NCBI RefSeq assembly: GCF_000002075.1
Contig: NW_004797344.1
Coordinates: 1,092,422 to 1,156,421, forward strand
From: Aplysia californica
Taxonomy: Eukaryota; Mollusca; Gastropoda; Aplysiida; Aplysiidae
DNA: 64,000 bases
Direction: 5' to 3'
This document shows positions 12,901 to 27,900 of the stretch, in pieces (position 1 is the first letter of the stretch; each line of letters begins with the position of its first letter). Position numbers and translations under genes: made by a program. The notes beneath the pieces were generated by a model, which saw only the letters and a program-made list of their open reading frames with translations, was not told where the DNA came from and made no database searches.

Positions 12901-15900
12901 TTGACATGTGCAACACTGAGCAGTGGAGTTGTGACCTACACATTTTCACAGGGCAGCACCCAGGTTCAAAGCGGCTCCAGCGCCACATACGATTTGGCAA
13001 GTGCTGCCACCTCAGACACTGGGTCTTACACGTGTATTGCCAGTATCAGTTCAGTGGACTCCGTTGCCAGCAACACAGAGACCATGACAGTTGTCGGTGA
13101 GTATGATGTCAAGTTCTAGGAGGGCAGGGAATAAGGAAGAGAGATGAGACTGAGAGAGGAGTATTTTGTCCCTTTGTGACACGGTTGACAGAAAAGAAGG
13201 ATGGAAGAGGAACCTCCATGTGATGTTGTCTGCTGTAGGTTTACGTGCTGGTGAGAAGCAGCGTGGTTGAGCATACTCTTCTGTTTGTTTCCTCAGATAA
13301 ACCAACGACGCCCACTTTGGCTACCGACAATAGTGACCCAACGGATGGCGATGCCATAACACTGACGTGTACAGCCACAGAGGCCGCGGTAAACAACTAT
13401 GAGTTCAAACTGGGCTCAACGTCACTGGCTTCTGGAAGTAGCAGCACATATTCCATAAGCACTGCAACTATCGGCGCAGATGATGGCAGCTACACCTGTA
13501 TTGTGTCCATCGACACCGTGGCCTCAGATGCCAGTAGTGCCGTGGTCGTTGCGCGTGAGTAGAGCAGTATTATATTTGGACTGTGAGTGTGTCTGTGTCT
13601 GTATCGAATACAAAAGTGGGCACGCCGGGGAAAATGTGTGTTGTGTTTACGCGTGACGTTGATTTTTGACAAATTGTTTTCTTCCGTTTTCACATTTCTG
13701 TTTGTTAAGTTTAAGTTTCTTGCTGGTGGAATGTGGGAGGGGTCTTAGGGACTTAATGAATTAGGCTTTTTTAGACAGAATGAGCAAAGTTTATGTCTAA
13801 TTTTGAGAAAAACACGAGTGATGGTTTGACAGTGGGTTTTCATAAGTAGATTTACTCGTGTGTACATAGCTAGCCTGACTAGGAAATGGCTTTTGCGTTG
13901 GCATGGAGGGAATCTGGGATGAGCCATTCATCCATTCGATGACAGAGGGAAATGGAACATTAGCTCATGAGTAGGGGGATATAGCAGTACTGGTTGAGTA
14001 AGCTGCGTAGAAGACATTGTGATGGGTGTTTGAGGAGAAGCGTTTGACTGTGATTAAAAGCATGTTTTTTTCTGGTTTCAGTGCGTCCCAAGACACCAAC
14101 CCTGAGCAGAGCTCCTACAGATGCTACCATTGAGAGCGGCACATCTGTGACGTTGACATGTGCAACACTGAGCAGTGGAGTTGTGACCTACACATTTTCA
14201 CAGGGCAGCACCCAGGTTCAAAGCGGCTCCAGCGCCACATACGATTTGGCAAGTGCTGCCACCTCAGACACTGGGTCTTACACGTGTATTGCCAGTATCA
14301 GTTCAGTGGACTCCGTTGCCAGCAACACAGAGACCATGACAGTTGTCGGTGAGTATGATGTCAAGTTCTAGGAGGGCAGGGAATAAGGAAGAGAGATGAG
14401 ACTGAGAGAGGAGTATTTTGTCCCTTTGTGACACGGTTGACAGAAAAGAAGGATGGAAGAGGAACCTCCATTTGATGTTGTCTGCTGTAGGTTTACGTGC
14501 TGGTGAGAAGCAGCGTGGTTGAGCATACTCTTCTGTTTGTTTCCTCAGATAAACCAACGACGCCCACTTTGGCTACCGACAATAGTGACCCAACGGATGG
14601 CGATGCCATAACACTGACGTGTACAGCCACAGAGGCCGCGGTAAACAACTATGAGTTCAAACTGGGCTCAACGTCACTGGCTTCTGGAAGTAGCAGCACA
14701 TATTCCATAAGCACTGCAACTATCGGCGCAGATGATGGCAGCTACACCTGTATTGTGTCCATCGACACCGTGGCCTCAGATGCCAGTAGTGCCGTGGTCG
14801 TTGCGCGTGAGTAGAGCAGTATTATATTTGGACTGTGAGTGTGTCTGTGTCTGTATCGAATACAAAAGTGGGCACGCCGGGGAAAATGTGTGTTGTGTTT
14901 ACGCGTGACGTTGATTTTTGACAAATTGTTTTCTTCCGTTTTCACATTTCTGTTTGTTAAGTTTAAGTTTCTTGCTGGTGGAATGTGGGAGGGGTCTTAG
15001 GGACTTAATGAATTAGGCTTTTTTAGACAGAATGAGCAAAGTTTATGTCTAATTTTGAGAAAAACACGAGTGATGGTTTGACAGTGGGTTTTCATAAGTA
15101 GATTTACTCGTGTGTACATAGCTAGCCTGACTAGGAAATGGCTTTTGCGTTGGCATGGAGGGAATCTGGGATGAGCCATTCATCCATTCGATGACAGAGG
15201 GAAATGGAACATTAGCTCATGAGTAGGGGGATATAGCAGTACTGGTTGAGTAAGCTGCGTAGAAGACATTGTGATGGGTGTTTGAGGAGAAGCGTTTGAC
15301 TGTGATTAAAAGCATGTTTTTTTCTGGTTTCAGTGCGTCCCAAGACACCAACCCTGAGCAGAGCTCCTACAGATGCTACCATTGAGAGCGGCACATCTGT
15401 GACGTTGACATGTGCAACACTGAGCAGTGGAGTTGTGACCTACACATTTTCACAGGGCAGCACCCAGGTTCAAAGCGGCTCCAGCGCCACATACGATTTG
15501 GCAAGTGCTGCCACCTCAGACACTGGGTCTTACACGTGTATTGCCAGTATCAGTTCAGTGGACTCCGTTGCCAGCAACACAGAGACCATGACAGTTGTCG
15601 GTGAGTATGATGTCAAGTTCTAGGAGGGCAGGGAATAAGGAAGAGAGATGAGACTGAGAGAGGAGTATTTTGTCCCTTTGTGACACGGTTGACAGAAAAG
15701 AAGGATGGAAGAGGAACCTCCATTTGATGTTGTCTGCTGTAGGTTTACGTGCTGGTGAGAAGCAGCGTGGTTGAGCATACTCTTCTGTTTGTTTCCTCAG
15801 ATAAACCAACGACGCCCACTTTGGCTACCGACAATAGTGACCCAACGGATGGCGATGCCATAACACTGACGTGTACAGCCACAGAGGCCGCGGTAAACAA

Positions 15901-18900
15901 CTATGAGTTCAAACTGGGCTCAACGTCACTGGCTTCTGGAAGTAGCAGCACATATTCCATAAGCACTGCAACTATCGGCGCAGATGATGGCAGCTACACC
16001 TGTATTGTGTCCATCGACACCGTGACCTCAGATGCCAGTAGTGCCGTGGTCGTTGCGCGTGAGTAGAGCAGTATTATATTTGGACTGTGAGTGTGTCTGT
16101 GTCTGTATCGAATACAAAAGTGGGCACGCCGGGGAAAATGTGTGTTGTGTTTACGCGTGACGTTGATTTTTGACAAATTGTTTTCTTCCGTTTTCACATT
16201 TCTGTTTGTTAAGTTTAAGTTTCTTGCTGGTGGAATGTGGGAGGGGTCTTAGGGACTTAATGAATTAGGCTTTTTTAGACAGAATGAGCAAAGTTTATGT
16301 CTAATTTTGAGAAAAACACGAGTGATGGTTTGACAGTGGGTTTTCATAAGTAGATTTACTCGTGTGTACATAGCTAGCCTGACTAGGAAATGGCTTTTGC
16401 GTTGGCATGGAGGGAATCTGGGATGAGCCATTCATCCATTCGATGACAGAGGGAAATGGAACATTAGCTCATGAGTAGGGGGATATAGCAGTACTGGTTG
16501 AGTAAGCTGCGTAGAAGACATTGTGATGGGTGTTTGAGGAGAAGCGTTTGACTGTGATTAAAAGCATGTTTTTTTCTGGTTTCAGTGCGTCCCAAGACAC
16601 CAACCCTGAGCAGAGCTCCTACAGATGCTACCATTGAGAGCGGCACATCTGTGACGTTGACATGTGCAACACTGAGCAGTGGAGTTGTGACCTACACATT
16701 TTCACAGGGCAGCACCCAGGTTCAAAGCGGCTCCAGCGCCACATACGATTTGGCAAGTGCTGCCACCTCAGACACTGGGTCTTACACGTGTATTGCCAGT
16801 ATCAGTTCAGTGGACTCCGTTGCCAGCAACACAGAGACCATGACAGTTGTCGGTGAGTATGATGTCAAGTTCTAGGAGGGCAGGGAATAAGGAAGAGAGA
16901 TGAGACTGAGAGAGGAGTATTTTGTCCCTTTGTGACACGGTTGACAGAAAAGAAGGATGGAAGAGGAACCTCCATGTGATGTTGTCTGCTGTAGGTTTAC
17001 GTGCTGGTGAGAAGCAGCGTGGTTGAGCATACTCTTCTGTTTGTTTCCTCAGATAAACCAACGACGCCCACTTTGGCTACCGACAATAGTGACCCAACGG
17101 ATGGCGATGCCATAACACTGACGTGTACAGCCACAGAGGCCGCGGTAAACAACTATGAGTTCAAACTGGGCTCAACGTCACTGGCTTCTGGAAGTAGCAG
17201 CACATATTCCATAAGCACTGCAACTATCGGCGCAGATGATGGCAGCTACACCTGTATTGTGTCCATCGACACCGTGGCCTCAGATGCCAGTAGTGCCGTG
17301 GTCGTTGCGCGTGAGTAGAGCAGTATTATATTTGGACTGTGAGTGTGTCTGTGTCTGTATCGAATACAAAAGTGGGCACGCCGGGGAAAATGTGTGTTGT
17401 GTTTACGCGTGACGTTGATTTTTGACAAATTGTTTTCTTCCGTTTTCACATTTCTGTTTGTTAAGTTTAAGTTTCTTGCTGGTGGAATGTGGGAGGGGTC
17501 TTAAGGACTTAATGAATTAGGCTTTTTTAGACAGAATGAGCAAAGTTTATGTCTAATTTTGAGAAAAACACGAGTGATGGTTTGACAGTGGGTTTTCATA
17601 AGTAGATTTACTCGTGTGTACATAGCTAGCCTGACTAGGAAATGGCTTTTGCGTTGGCATGGAGGGAATCTGGGATGAGCCATTCATCCATTCGATGACA
17701 GAGGGAAATGGAACATTAGCTCATGAGTAGGGGGATATAGCAGTACTGGTTGAGTAAGCTGCGTAGAAGACATTGTGATGGGTGTTTGAGGAGAAGCGTT
17801 TGACTGTGATTGAAAGCATGTTTTTTTCTGGTTTCAGTGCGTCCCAAGACACCAACCCTGAGCAGAGCTCCTACAGATGCTACCATTGAGAGCGGCACAT
17901 CTGTGACGTTGACATGTGCAACACTGAGCAGTGGAGTTGTGACCTACACATTTTCACAGGGCAGCACCCAGGTTCAAAGCGGCTCCAGCGCCACATACGA
18001 TTTGGCAAGTGCTGCCACCTCAGACACTGGGTCTTACACGTGTATTGCCAGCATCAGTTCAGTGGACTCCGTTGCCAGCAACACAGAGACCATGACAGTT
18101 GTCGGTGAGTATGATGTCAAGTTCTAGGAGGGCAGGGAATAAGGAAGAGAGATGAGACTGAGAGAGGAGTATTTTGTCCCTTTGTGACACGGTTGACAGA
18201 AAAGAAGGATGGAAGAGGAACCTCCATTTGATGTTGTCTGCTGTAGGTTTACGTGCTGGTGAGAAGCAGCGTGGTTGAGCATACTCTTCTGTTTGTTTCC
18301 TCAGATAAACCAACGACGCCCACTTTGGCTACCGACAATAGTGACCCAACGGATGGCGATGCCATAACACTGACGTGTACAGCCACAGAGGCCGCGGTAA
18401 ACAACTATGAGTTCAAACTGGGCTCAACGTCACTGGCTTCTGGAAGTAGCAGCACATATTCCATAAGCACTGCAACTATCGGCGCAGATGATGGCAGCTA
18501 CACCTGTATTGTGTCCATCGACACCGTGGCCTCAGATGCCAGTAGTGCCGTGGTCGTTGCGCGTGAGTAGAGCAGTATTATATTTGGACTGTGAGTGTGT
18601 CTGTGTCTGTATCGAATACAAAAGTGGGCACGCCGGGGAAAATGTGTGTTGTGTTTACGCGTGACGTTGATTTTTGACAAATTGTTTTCTTCCGTTTTCA
18701 CATTTCTGTTTGTTAAGTTTAAGTTTCTTGCTGGTGGAATGTGGGAGGGGTCTTAAGGACTTAATGAATTAGGCTTTTTTAGACAGAATGAGCAAAGTTT
18801 ATGTCTAATTTTGAGAAAAACACGAGTGATGGTTTGACAGTGGGTTTTCATAAGTAGATTTACTCGTGTGTACATAGCTAGCCTGACTAGGAAATGGCTT

Positions 18901-21900
18901 TTGCGTTGGCATGGAGGGAATCTGGGATGAGCCATTCATCCATTCGATGACAGAGGGAAATGGAACATTAGCTCATGAGTAGGGGGATATAGCAGTACTG
19001 GTTGAGTAAGCTGCGTAGAAGACATTGTGATGGGTGTTTGAGGAGAAGCGTTTGACTGTGATTGAAAGCATGTTTTTTTTCTGGTTTCAGTGCGTCCCAA
19101 GACACCAACCCTGAGCAGAGCTCCTACAGATGCTACCATTGAGAGCGGCACATCTGTGACGTTGACATGTGCAACACTGAGCAGTGGAGTTGTGACCTAC
19201 ACATTTTCACAGGGCAGCACCCAGGTTCAAAGCGGCTCCAGCGCCACATACGATTTGGCAAGTGCTGCCACCTCAGACACTGGGTCTTACACGTGTATTG
19301 CCAGCATCAGTTCAGTGGACTCCGTTGCCAGCAACACAGAGACCATGACAGTTGTCGGTGAGTATGATGTCAAGTTCTAGGAGGGCAGGGAATAAGGAAG
19401 AGAGATGAGACTGAGAGAGGAGTATTTTGTCCCTTTGTGACACGGTTGACAGAAAAGAAGGATGGAAGAGGAACCTCCATTTGATGTTGTCTGCTGTAGG
19501 TTTACGTGCTGGTGAGAAGCAGCGTGGTTGAGCATACTCTTCTGTTTGTTTCCTCAGATAAACCAACGACGCCCACTTTGGCTACCGACAATAGTGACCC
19601 AACGGATGGCGATGCCATAACACTGACGTGTACAGCCACAGAGGCCGCGGTAAACAACTATGAGTTCAAACTGGGCTCAACGTCACTGGCTTCTGGAAGT
19701 AGCAGCACATATTCCATAAGCACTGCAACTATCGGCGCAGATGATGGCAGCTACACCTGTATTGTGTCCATCGACACCGTGGCCTCAGATGCCAGTACTG
19801 CCGTGGTCGTTGCGCGTGAGTAGAGCAGTATTATATTTGGACTGTGAGTGTGTCTGTGTCTGTATCGAATACAAAAGTGGGCACGCCGGGGAAAATGTGT
19901 GTTGTGTTTACGCGTGACGTTGATTTTTGACAAATTGTTTTCTTCCGTTTTCACATTTCTGTTTGTTAAGTTTAAGTTTCTTGCTGGTGGAATGTGGGAG
20001 GGGTCTTAAGGACTTAATGAATTAGGCTTTTTTAGACAGAATGAGCAAAGTTTATGTCTAATTTTGAGAAAAACACGAGTGATGGTTTGACAGTGGGTTT
20101 TCATAAGTAGATTTACTCGTGTGTACATAGCTAGCCTGACTAGGAAATGGCTTTTGCGTTGGCATGGAGGGAATCTGGGATGAGCCATTCATCCATTCGA
20201 TGACAGAGGGAAATGGAACATTAGCTCATGAGTAGGGGGATATAGCAGTACTGGTTGAGTAAGCTGCGTAGAAGACATTGTGATGGGTGTTTGAGGAGAA
20301 GCGTTTGACTGTGATTGAAAGCATGTTTTTTTCTGGTTTCAGTGCGTCCCAAGACACCAACCCTGAGCAGAGCTCCTACAGATGCTACCATTGAGAGCGG
20401 CACATCTGTGACGTTGACATGTGCAACACTGAGCAGTGGAGTTGTGACCTACACATTTTCACAGGGCAGCACCCAGGTTCAAAGCGGCTCCAGCGCCACA
20501 TACGATTTGGCAAGTGCTGCCACCTCAGACACTGGGTCTTACACGTGTATTGCCAGCATCAGTTCAGTGGACTCCGTTGCCAGCAACACAGAGACCATGA
20601 CAGTTGTCGGTGAGTATGATGTCAAGTTCTAGGAGGGCAGGGAATAAGGAAGAGAGATGAGACTGAGAGAGGAGTATTTTGTCCCTTTGTGACACGGTTG
20701 ACAGAAAAGAAGGATGGAAGAGGAACCTCCATTTGATGTTGTCTGCTGTAGGTTTACGTGCTGGTGAGAAGCAGCGTGGTTGAGCATACTCTTCTGTTTG
20801 TTTCCTCAGATAAACCAACGACGCCCACTTTGGCTACCGACAATAGTGACCCAACGGATGGCGATGCCATAACACTGACGTGTACAGCCACAGAGGCCGC
20901 GGTAAACAACTATGAGTTCAAACTGGGCTCAACGTCACTGGCTTCTGGAAGTAGCAGCACATATTCCATAAGCACTGCAACTATCGGCGCAGATGATGGC
21001 AGCTACACCTGTATTGTGTCCATCGACACCGTGGCCTCAGATGCCAGTAGTGCCGTGGTCGTTGCGCGTGAGTAGAGCAGTATTATATTTGGACTGTGAG
21101 TGTGTCTGTGTCTGTATCGAATACAAAAGTGGGCACGCCGGGGAAAATGTGTGTTGTGTTTACGCGTGACGTTGATTTTTGACAAATTGTTTTCTTCCGT
21201 TTTCACATTTCTGTTTGTTAAGTTTAAGTTTCTTGCTGGTGGAATGTGGGAGGGGTCTTAAGGACTTAATGAATGAGGGTTTTTTTTAGACAGAAAGAAG
21301 AGGAAAGTTTATGCCTTAGTTTTGATGAAAACACGAGTGATGATTTGACAGTGGGTTTTCATAAGTAGATTTACTCGTGTGTACATAGCTAGCCTGACTA
21401 GGAAATGGCTTTTGCGTTGGCATGGAGGGAATCTGGGATGAGCCATTCATCCATTCGATGACAGAGGGAAATGGAACATTAGCTCATGAGTAGGGGGATA
21501 TAGCAGTACTGGTTGAGTAAGCTGCGTAGAAGACATTGTGATGGGTGTTTGAGGAGAAGCGTTTGACTGTGATTGAAAGCATGTTTTTTTCTGGTTTCAG
21601 TGCGTCCCAAGACACCAACCCTGAGCAGAGCTCCTACAGATGCTACCATTGAGAGCGGCACATCTGTGACGTTGACATGTGCAACACTGAGCAGTGGAGT
21701 TGTGACCTACACATTTTCACAGGGCAGCACCCAGGTTCAAAGCGGCTCCAGCGCCACATACGATTTGGCAAGTGCTGCCACCTCAGACACTGGGTCTTAC
21801 ACGTGTATTGCCAGCATCAGTTCAGTGGACTCCGTTGCCAGCAACACAGAGACCATGACAGTTGTCGGTGAGTATGATGTCAAGTTCTAGGAGGGCAGGG

Positions 21901-24900
21901 AATAAGGAAGAGAGATGAGACTGAGAGAGGAGTATTTTGTCCCTTTGTGACACGGTTGACAGAAAAGAAGGATGGAAGAGGAACCTCCATTTGATGTTGT
22001 CTGCTGTAGGTTTACGTGCTGGTGAGAAGCAGCGTGGTTGAGCATACTCTTCTGTTTGTTTCCTCAGATAAACCAACGACGCCCACTTTGGCTACCGACA
22101 ATAGTGACCCAACGGATGGCGATGCCATAACACTGACGTGTACAGCCACAGAGGCCGCGGTAAACAACTATGAGTTCAAACTGGGCTCAACGTCACTGGC
22201 TTCTGGAAGTAGCAGCACATATACCATAATCACTACAACTATCGGCGCAGATGATGGCAGCTACACATGTATTGTGTCCATCGACACCGTGGCCTCAGAT
22301 GCCAGTAGTGCCGTGGTCGTTGCGCGTGAGTAGAGCAGTATTATATTTGGACTGTGAGTGTGTCTGTGTCTGTATCGAATACAAAAGTGGGCACGCCGGG
22401 GAAAATGTGTGTTGTGTTTACGCGTGACGTTGATTTTTGACAAATTGTTTTCTTCCGTTTTCACATTTCTGTTTGTTAAGTTTAAGGTTCTTGCTGGTGG
22501 AATGTGGGAGGGGTCTTAGGGACTTAATGAATTAGGCTTTTTTAGACAGAATGAGCAAAGTTTATGTCTAATTTTGAGAAAAACACGAGTGATGGTTTGA
22601 CAGTGGGTTTTCATAAGTAGATTTACTCGTGTGTACATAGCTAGCCTGACTAGGAAATGGCTTTTGCGTTGGCATGGAGGGAATCTGGGATGAGCCATTC
22701 ATCCATTCGATGACAGAGGGAAATGGAACATTAGCTCATGAGTAGGGGGATATAGCAGTACTGGTTGAGTAAGCTGCGTAGAAGACATTGTGATGGGTGT
22801 TTGAGGAGAAGCGTTTGACTGTGATTGAAAGCATGTTTTTTTTCTGGTTTCAGTGCGTCCCAAGACACCAACCCTGAGCAGAGCTCCTACAGATGCTACC
22901 ATTGAGAGCGGCACATCTGTGACGTTGACATGTGCAACACTGAGCAGTGGAGTTGTGACCTACACATTTTCACAGGGCAGCACCCAGGTTCAAAGCGGCT
23001 CCAGCGCCACATACGATTTGGCAAGTGCTGCCACCTCAGACACTGGGTCTTACACGTGTATTGCCAGCATCAGTTCAGTGGACTCCGTTGCCAGCAACAC
23101 AGAGACCATGACAGTTGTCGGTGAGTATGATGTCAAGTTCTAGGAGGGCAGGGAATAAGGAAGAGAGATGAGACTGAGAGAGGAGTATTTTGTCCCTTTG
23201 TGACACGGTTGACAGAAAAGAAGGATGGAAGAGGAACCTCCATTTGATGTTGTCTGCTGTAGGTTTACGTGCTGGTGAGAAGCAGCGTGGTTGAGCATAC
23301 TCTTCTGTTTGTTTCCTCAGATAAACCAACGACGCCCACTTTGGCTACCGACAATAGTGACCCAACGGATGGCGATGCCATAACACTGACGTGTACAGCC
23401 ACAGAGGCCGCGGTAAACAACTATGAGTTCAAACTGGGCTCAACGTCACTGGCTTCTGGAAGTAGCAGCACATATACCATAATCACTACAACTATCGGCG
23501 CAGATGATGGCAGCTACACATGTATTGTGTCCATCGACACCGTGGCCTCAGATGCCAGTAGTGCCGTGGTCGTTGCGCGTGAGTAGAGCAGTATTATATT
23601 TGGACTGTGAGTGTGTCTGTGTCTGTATCGAATACAAAAGTGGGCACGCCGGGGAAAATGTGTGTTGTGTTTACGCGTGACGTTGATTTTTGACAAATTG
23701 TTTTCTTCCGTTTTCACATTTCTGTTTGTTAAGTTTAAGTTTCTTGCTGGTGGAATGTGGGAGGGGTCTTAAGGACTTAATGAATGAGGGTTTTTTTTAG
23801 ACAGAAAGAAGAGGAAAGTTTATGCCTTAGTTTTGATGAAAACACGAGTGATGATTTGACAGTGGGTTTTCATAAGTAGATTTACTCGTGTGTACATAGC
23901 TAGCCTGACTAGGAAATGGCTTTTGCGTTGGCATGGAGGGAATCTGGGATGAGCCATTCATCCATTCGATGACAGAGGGAAATGGAACATTAGCTCATGA
24001 GTAGGGGGATATAGCAGTACTGGTTGAGTAAGCTGCGTAGAAGACATTGTGATGGGTGTTTGAGGAGAAGCGTTTGACTGTGATTAAAAGCATGTTTTTT
24101 TCTGGTTTCAGTGCGTCCCAAGACACCAACCCTGAGCAGAGCTCCTACAGATGCTACCATTGAGAGCGGCACATCTGTGACGTTGACATGTGCAACACTG
24201 AGCAGTGGAGTTGTGACCTACACATTTTCACAGGGCAGCACCCAGGTTCAAAGCGGCTCCAGCGCCACATACGATTTGGCAAGTGCTGCCACCTCAGACA
24301 CTGGGTCTTACACGTGTATTGCCAGCATCAGTTCAGTGGACTCCGTTGCCAGCAACACAGAGACCATGACAGTTGTCGGTGAGTATGATGTCAAGTTCTA
24401 GGAGGGCAGGGAATAAGGAAGAGAGATGAGACTGAGAGAGGAGTATTTTGTCCCTTTGTGACACGGTTGACAGAAAAGAAGGATGGAAGAGGAACCTCCA
24501 TTTGATGTTGTCTGCTGTAGGTTTACGTGCTGGTGAGAAGCAGCGTGGTTGAGCATACTCTTCTGTTTGTTTCCTCAGATAAACCAACGACGCCCACTTT
24601 GGCTACCGACAATAGTGACCCAACGGATGGCGATGCCATAACACTGACGTGTACAGCCACAGAGGCCGCGGTAAACAACTATGAGTTCAAACTGGGCTCA
24701 ACGTCACTGGCTTCTGGAAGTAGCAGCACATATACCATAATCACTACAACTATCGGCGCAGATGATGGCAGCTACACATGTATTGTGTCCATCGACACCG
24801 TGGCCTCAGATGCCAGTAGTGCCGTGGTCGTTGCGCGTGAGTAGAGCAGTATTATATTTGGACTGTGAGTGTGTCTGTGTCTGTATCGAATACAAAAGTG

Positions 24901-27900
24901 GGCACGCCGGGGAAAATGTGTGTTGTGTTTACGCGTGACGTTGATTTTTGACAAATTGTTTTCTTCCGTTTTCACATTTCTGTTTGTTAAGTTTAAGGTT
25001 CTTGCTGGTGGAATGTGGGAGGGGTCTTAGGGACTTAATGAATTAGGCTTTTTTAGACAGAATGAGCAAAGTTTATGTCTAATTTTGAGAAAAACACGAG
25101 TGATGGTTTGACAGTGGGTTTTCATAAGTAGATTTACTCGTGTGTACATAGCTAGCCTGACTAGGAAATGGCTTTTGCGTTGGCATGGAGGGAATCTGGG
25201 ATGAGCCATTCATCCATTCGATGACAGAGGGAAATGGAACATTAGCTCATGAGTAGGGGGATATAGCAGTACTGGTTGAGTAAGCTGCGTAGAAGACATT
25301 GTGATGGGTGTTTGAGGAGAAGCGTTTGACTGTGATTAAAAGCATGTTTTTTTCTGGTTTCAGTGCGTCCCAAGACACCAACCCTGAGCAGAGCTCCTAC
25401 AGATGCTACCATTGAGAGCGGCACATCTGTGACGTTGACATGTGCAACACTGAGCAGTGGAGTTGTGACCTACACATTTTCACAGGGCAGCACCCAGGTT
25501 CAAAGCGGCTCCAGCGCCACATACGATTTGGCAAGTGCTGCCACCTCAGACACTGGGTCTTACACGTGTATTGCCAGCATCAGTTCAGTGGACTCCGTTG
25601 CCAGCAACACAGAGACCATGACAGTTGTCGGTGAGTATGATGTCAAGTTCTAGGAGGGCAGGGAATAAGGAAGAGAGATGAGACTGAGAGAGGAGTATTT
25701 TGTCCCTTTGTGACACGGTTGACAGAAAAGAAGGATGGAAGAGGAACCTCCATTTGATGTTGTCTGCTGTAGGTTTACGTGCTGGTGAGAAGCAGCGTGG
25801 TTGAGCATACTCTTCTGTTTGTTTCCTCAGATAAACCAACGACGCCCACTTTGGCTACCGACAATAGTGACCCAACGGATGGCGATGCCATAACACTGAC
25901 GTGTACAGCCACAGAGGCCGCGGTAAACAACTATGAGTTCAAACTGGGCTCAACGTCACTGGCTTCTGGAAGTAGCAGCACATATTCCATAAGCACTGCA
26001 ACTATCGGCGCAGATGATGGCAGCTACACCTGTATTGTGTCCATCGACACCGTGGCCTCAGATGCCAGTAGTGCCGTGGTCGTTGCGCGTGAGTAGAGCA
26101 GTATTATATTTGGACTGTGAGTGTGTCTGTGTCTGTATCGAATACAAAAGTGGGCACGCCGGGGAAAATGTGTGTTGTGTTTACGCGTGACGTTGATTTT
26201 TGACAAATTGTTTTCTTCCGTTTTCACATTTCTGTTTGTTAAGTTTAAGGTTCTTGCTGGTGGAATGTGGGAGGGGTCTTAAGGACTTAATGAATTAGGC
26301 TTTTTTAGACAGAAAGAAGAGGAAAGTTTATGCCTTAGTTTTGATGAAAACACGAGTGATGATTTGACAGTGGGTTTTCATAAGTAGATTTACTCGTGTT
26401 TACATAGCTAGCCTGACTAGGAAATGGCTTTTGCGTTGGCATGGAGGGAATCTGGGATGAGCCATTCATCCATTCGATGACAGAGGGAAATGGAACATTA
26501 GCTCATGAGTAGGGGGATATAGCAGTACTGGTTGAGTAAGCTGCGTAGAAGACATTGTGATGGGTGTTTGAGGAGAAGCGTTTGACTGTGATTGAAAGCA
26601 TGTTTTTTTTCTGGTTTCAGTGCGTCCCAAGACACCAACCCTGAGCAGAGCTCCTACAGATGCTACCATTGAGAGCGGCACATCTGTGACGTTGACATGT
26701 GCAACACTGAGCAGTGGAGTTGTGACCTACACATTTTCACAGGGCAGCACCCAGGTTCAAAGCGGCTCCAGCGCCACATACGATTTGGCAAGTGCTGCCA
26801 CCTCAGACACTGGGTCTTACACGTGTATTGCCAGCATCAGTTCAGTGGACTCCGTTGCCAGCAACACAGAGACCATGACAGTTGTCGGTGAGTATGATGT
26901 CAAGTTCTAGGAGGGCAGGGAATAAGGAAGAGAGATGAGACTGAGAGAGGAGTATTTTGTCCCTTTGTGACACGGTTGACAGAAAAGAAGGATGGAAGAG
27001 GAACCTCCATTTGATGTTGTCTGCTGTAGGTTTACGTGCTGGTGAGAAGCAGCGTGGTTGAGCATACTCTTCTGTTTGTTTCCTCAGATAAACCAACGAC
27101 GCCCACTTTGGCTACCGACAATAGTGACCCAACGGATGGCGATGCCATAACACTGACGTGTACAGCCACAGAGGCCGCGGTAAACAACTATGAGTTCAAA
27201 CTGGGCTCAACGTCACTGGCTTCTGGAAGTAGCAGCACATATTCCATAAGCACTGCAACTATCGGCGCAGATGATGGCAGCTACACCTGTATTGTGTCCA
27301 TCGACACCGTGGCCTCAGATGCCAGTAGTGCCGTGGTCGTTGCGCGTGAGTAGAGCAGTATTATATTTGGACTGTGAGTGTGTCTGTGTCTGTATCGAAT
27401 ACAAAAGTGGGCACGCCGGGGAAAATGTGTGTTGTGTTTACGCGTGACGTTGATTTTTGACAAATTGTTTTCTTCCGTTTTCACATTTCTGTTTGTTAAG
27501 TTTAAGTTTCTTGCTGGTGGAATGTGGGAGGGGTCTTAAGGACTTAATGAATGAGGGTTTTTTTTAGACAGAAAGAAGAGGAAAGTTTATGCCTTAGTTT
27601 TGATGAAAACACGAGTGATGATTTGACAGTGGGTTTTCATAAGTAGATTTACTCGTGTTTACATAGCTAGCCTGACTAGGAAATGGCTTTTGCGTTGGCA
27701 TGGAGGGAATCTGGGATGAGCCATTCATCCATTCGATGACAGAGGGAAATGGAACATTAGCTCATGAGTAGGGGGATATAGCAGTACTGGTTGAGTAAGC
27801 TGAGTAGAAGACATTGTGATGGGTGTTTGAGGAGAAGCGTTTGACTGTGATTGAAAGCATGTTTTTTTTCTGGTTTCAGTGCGTCCCAAGACACCAACCC

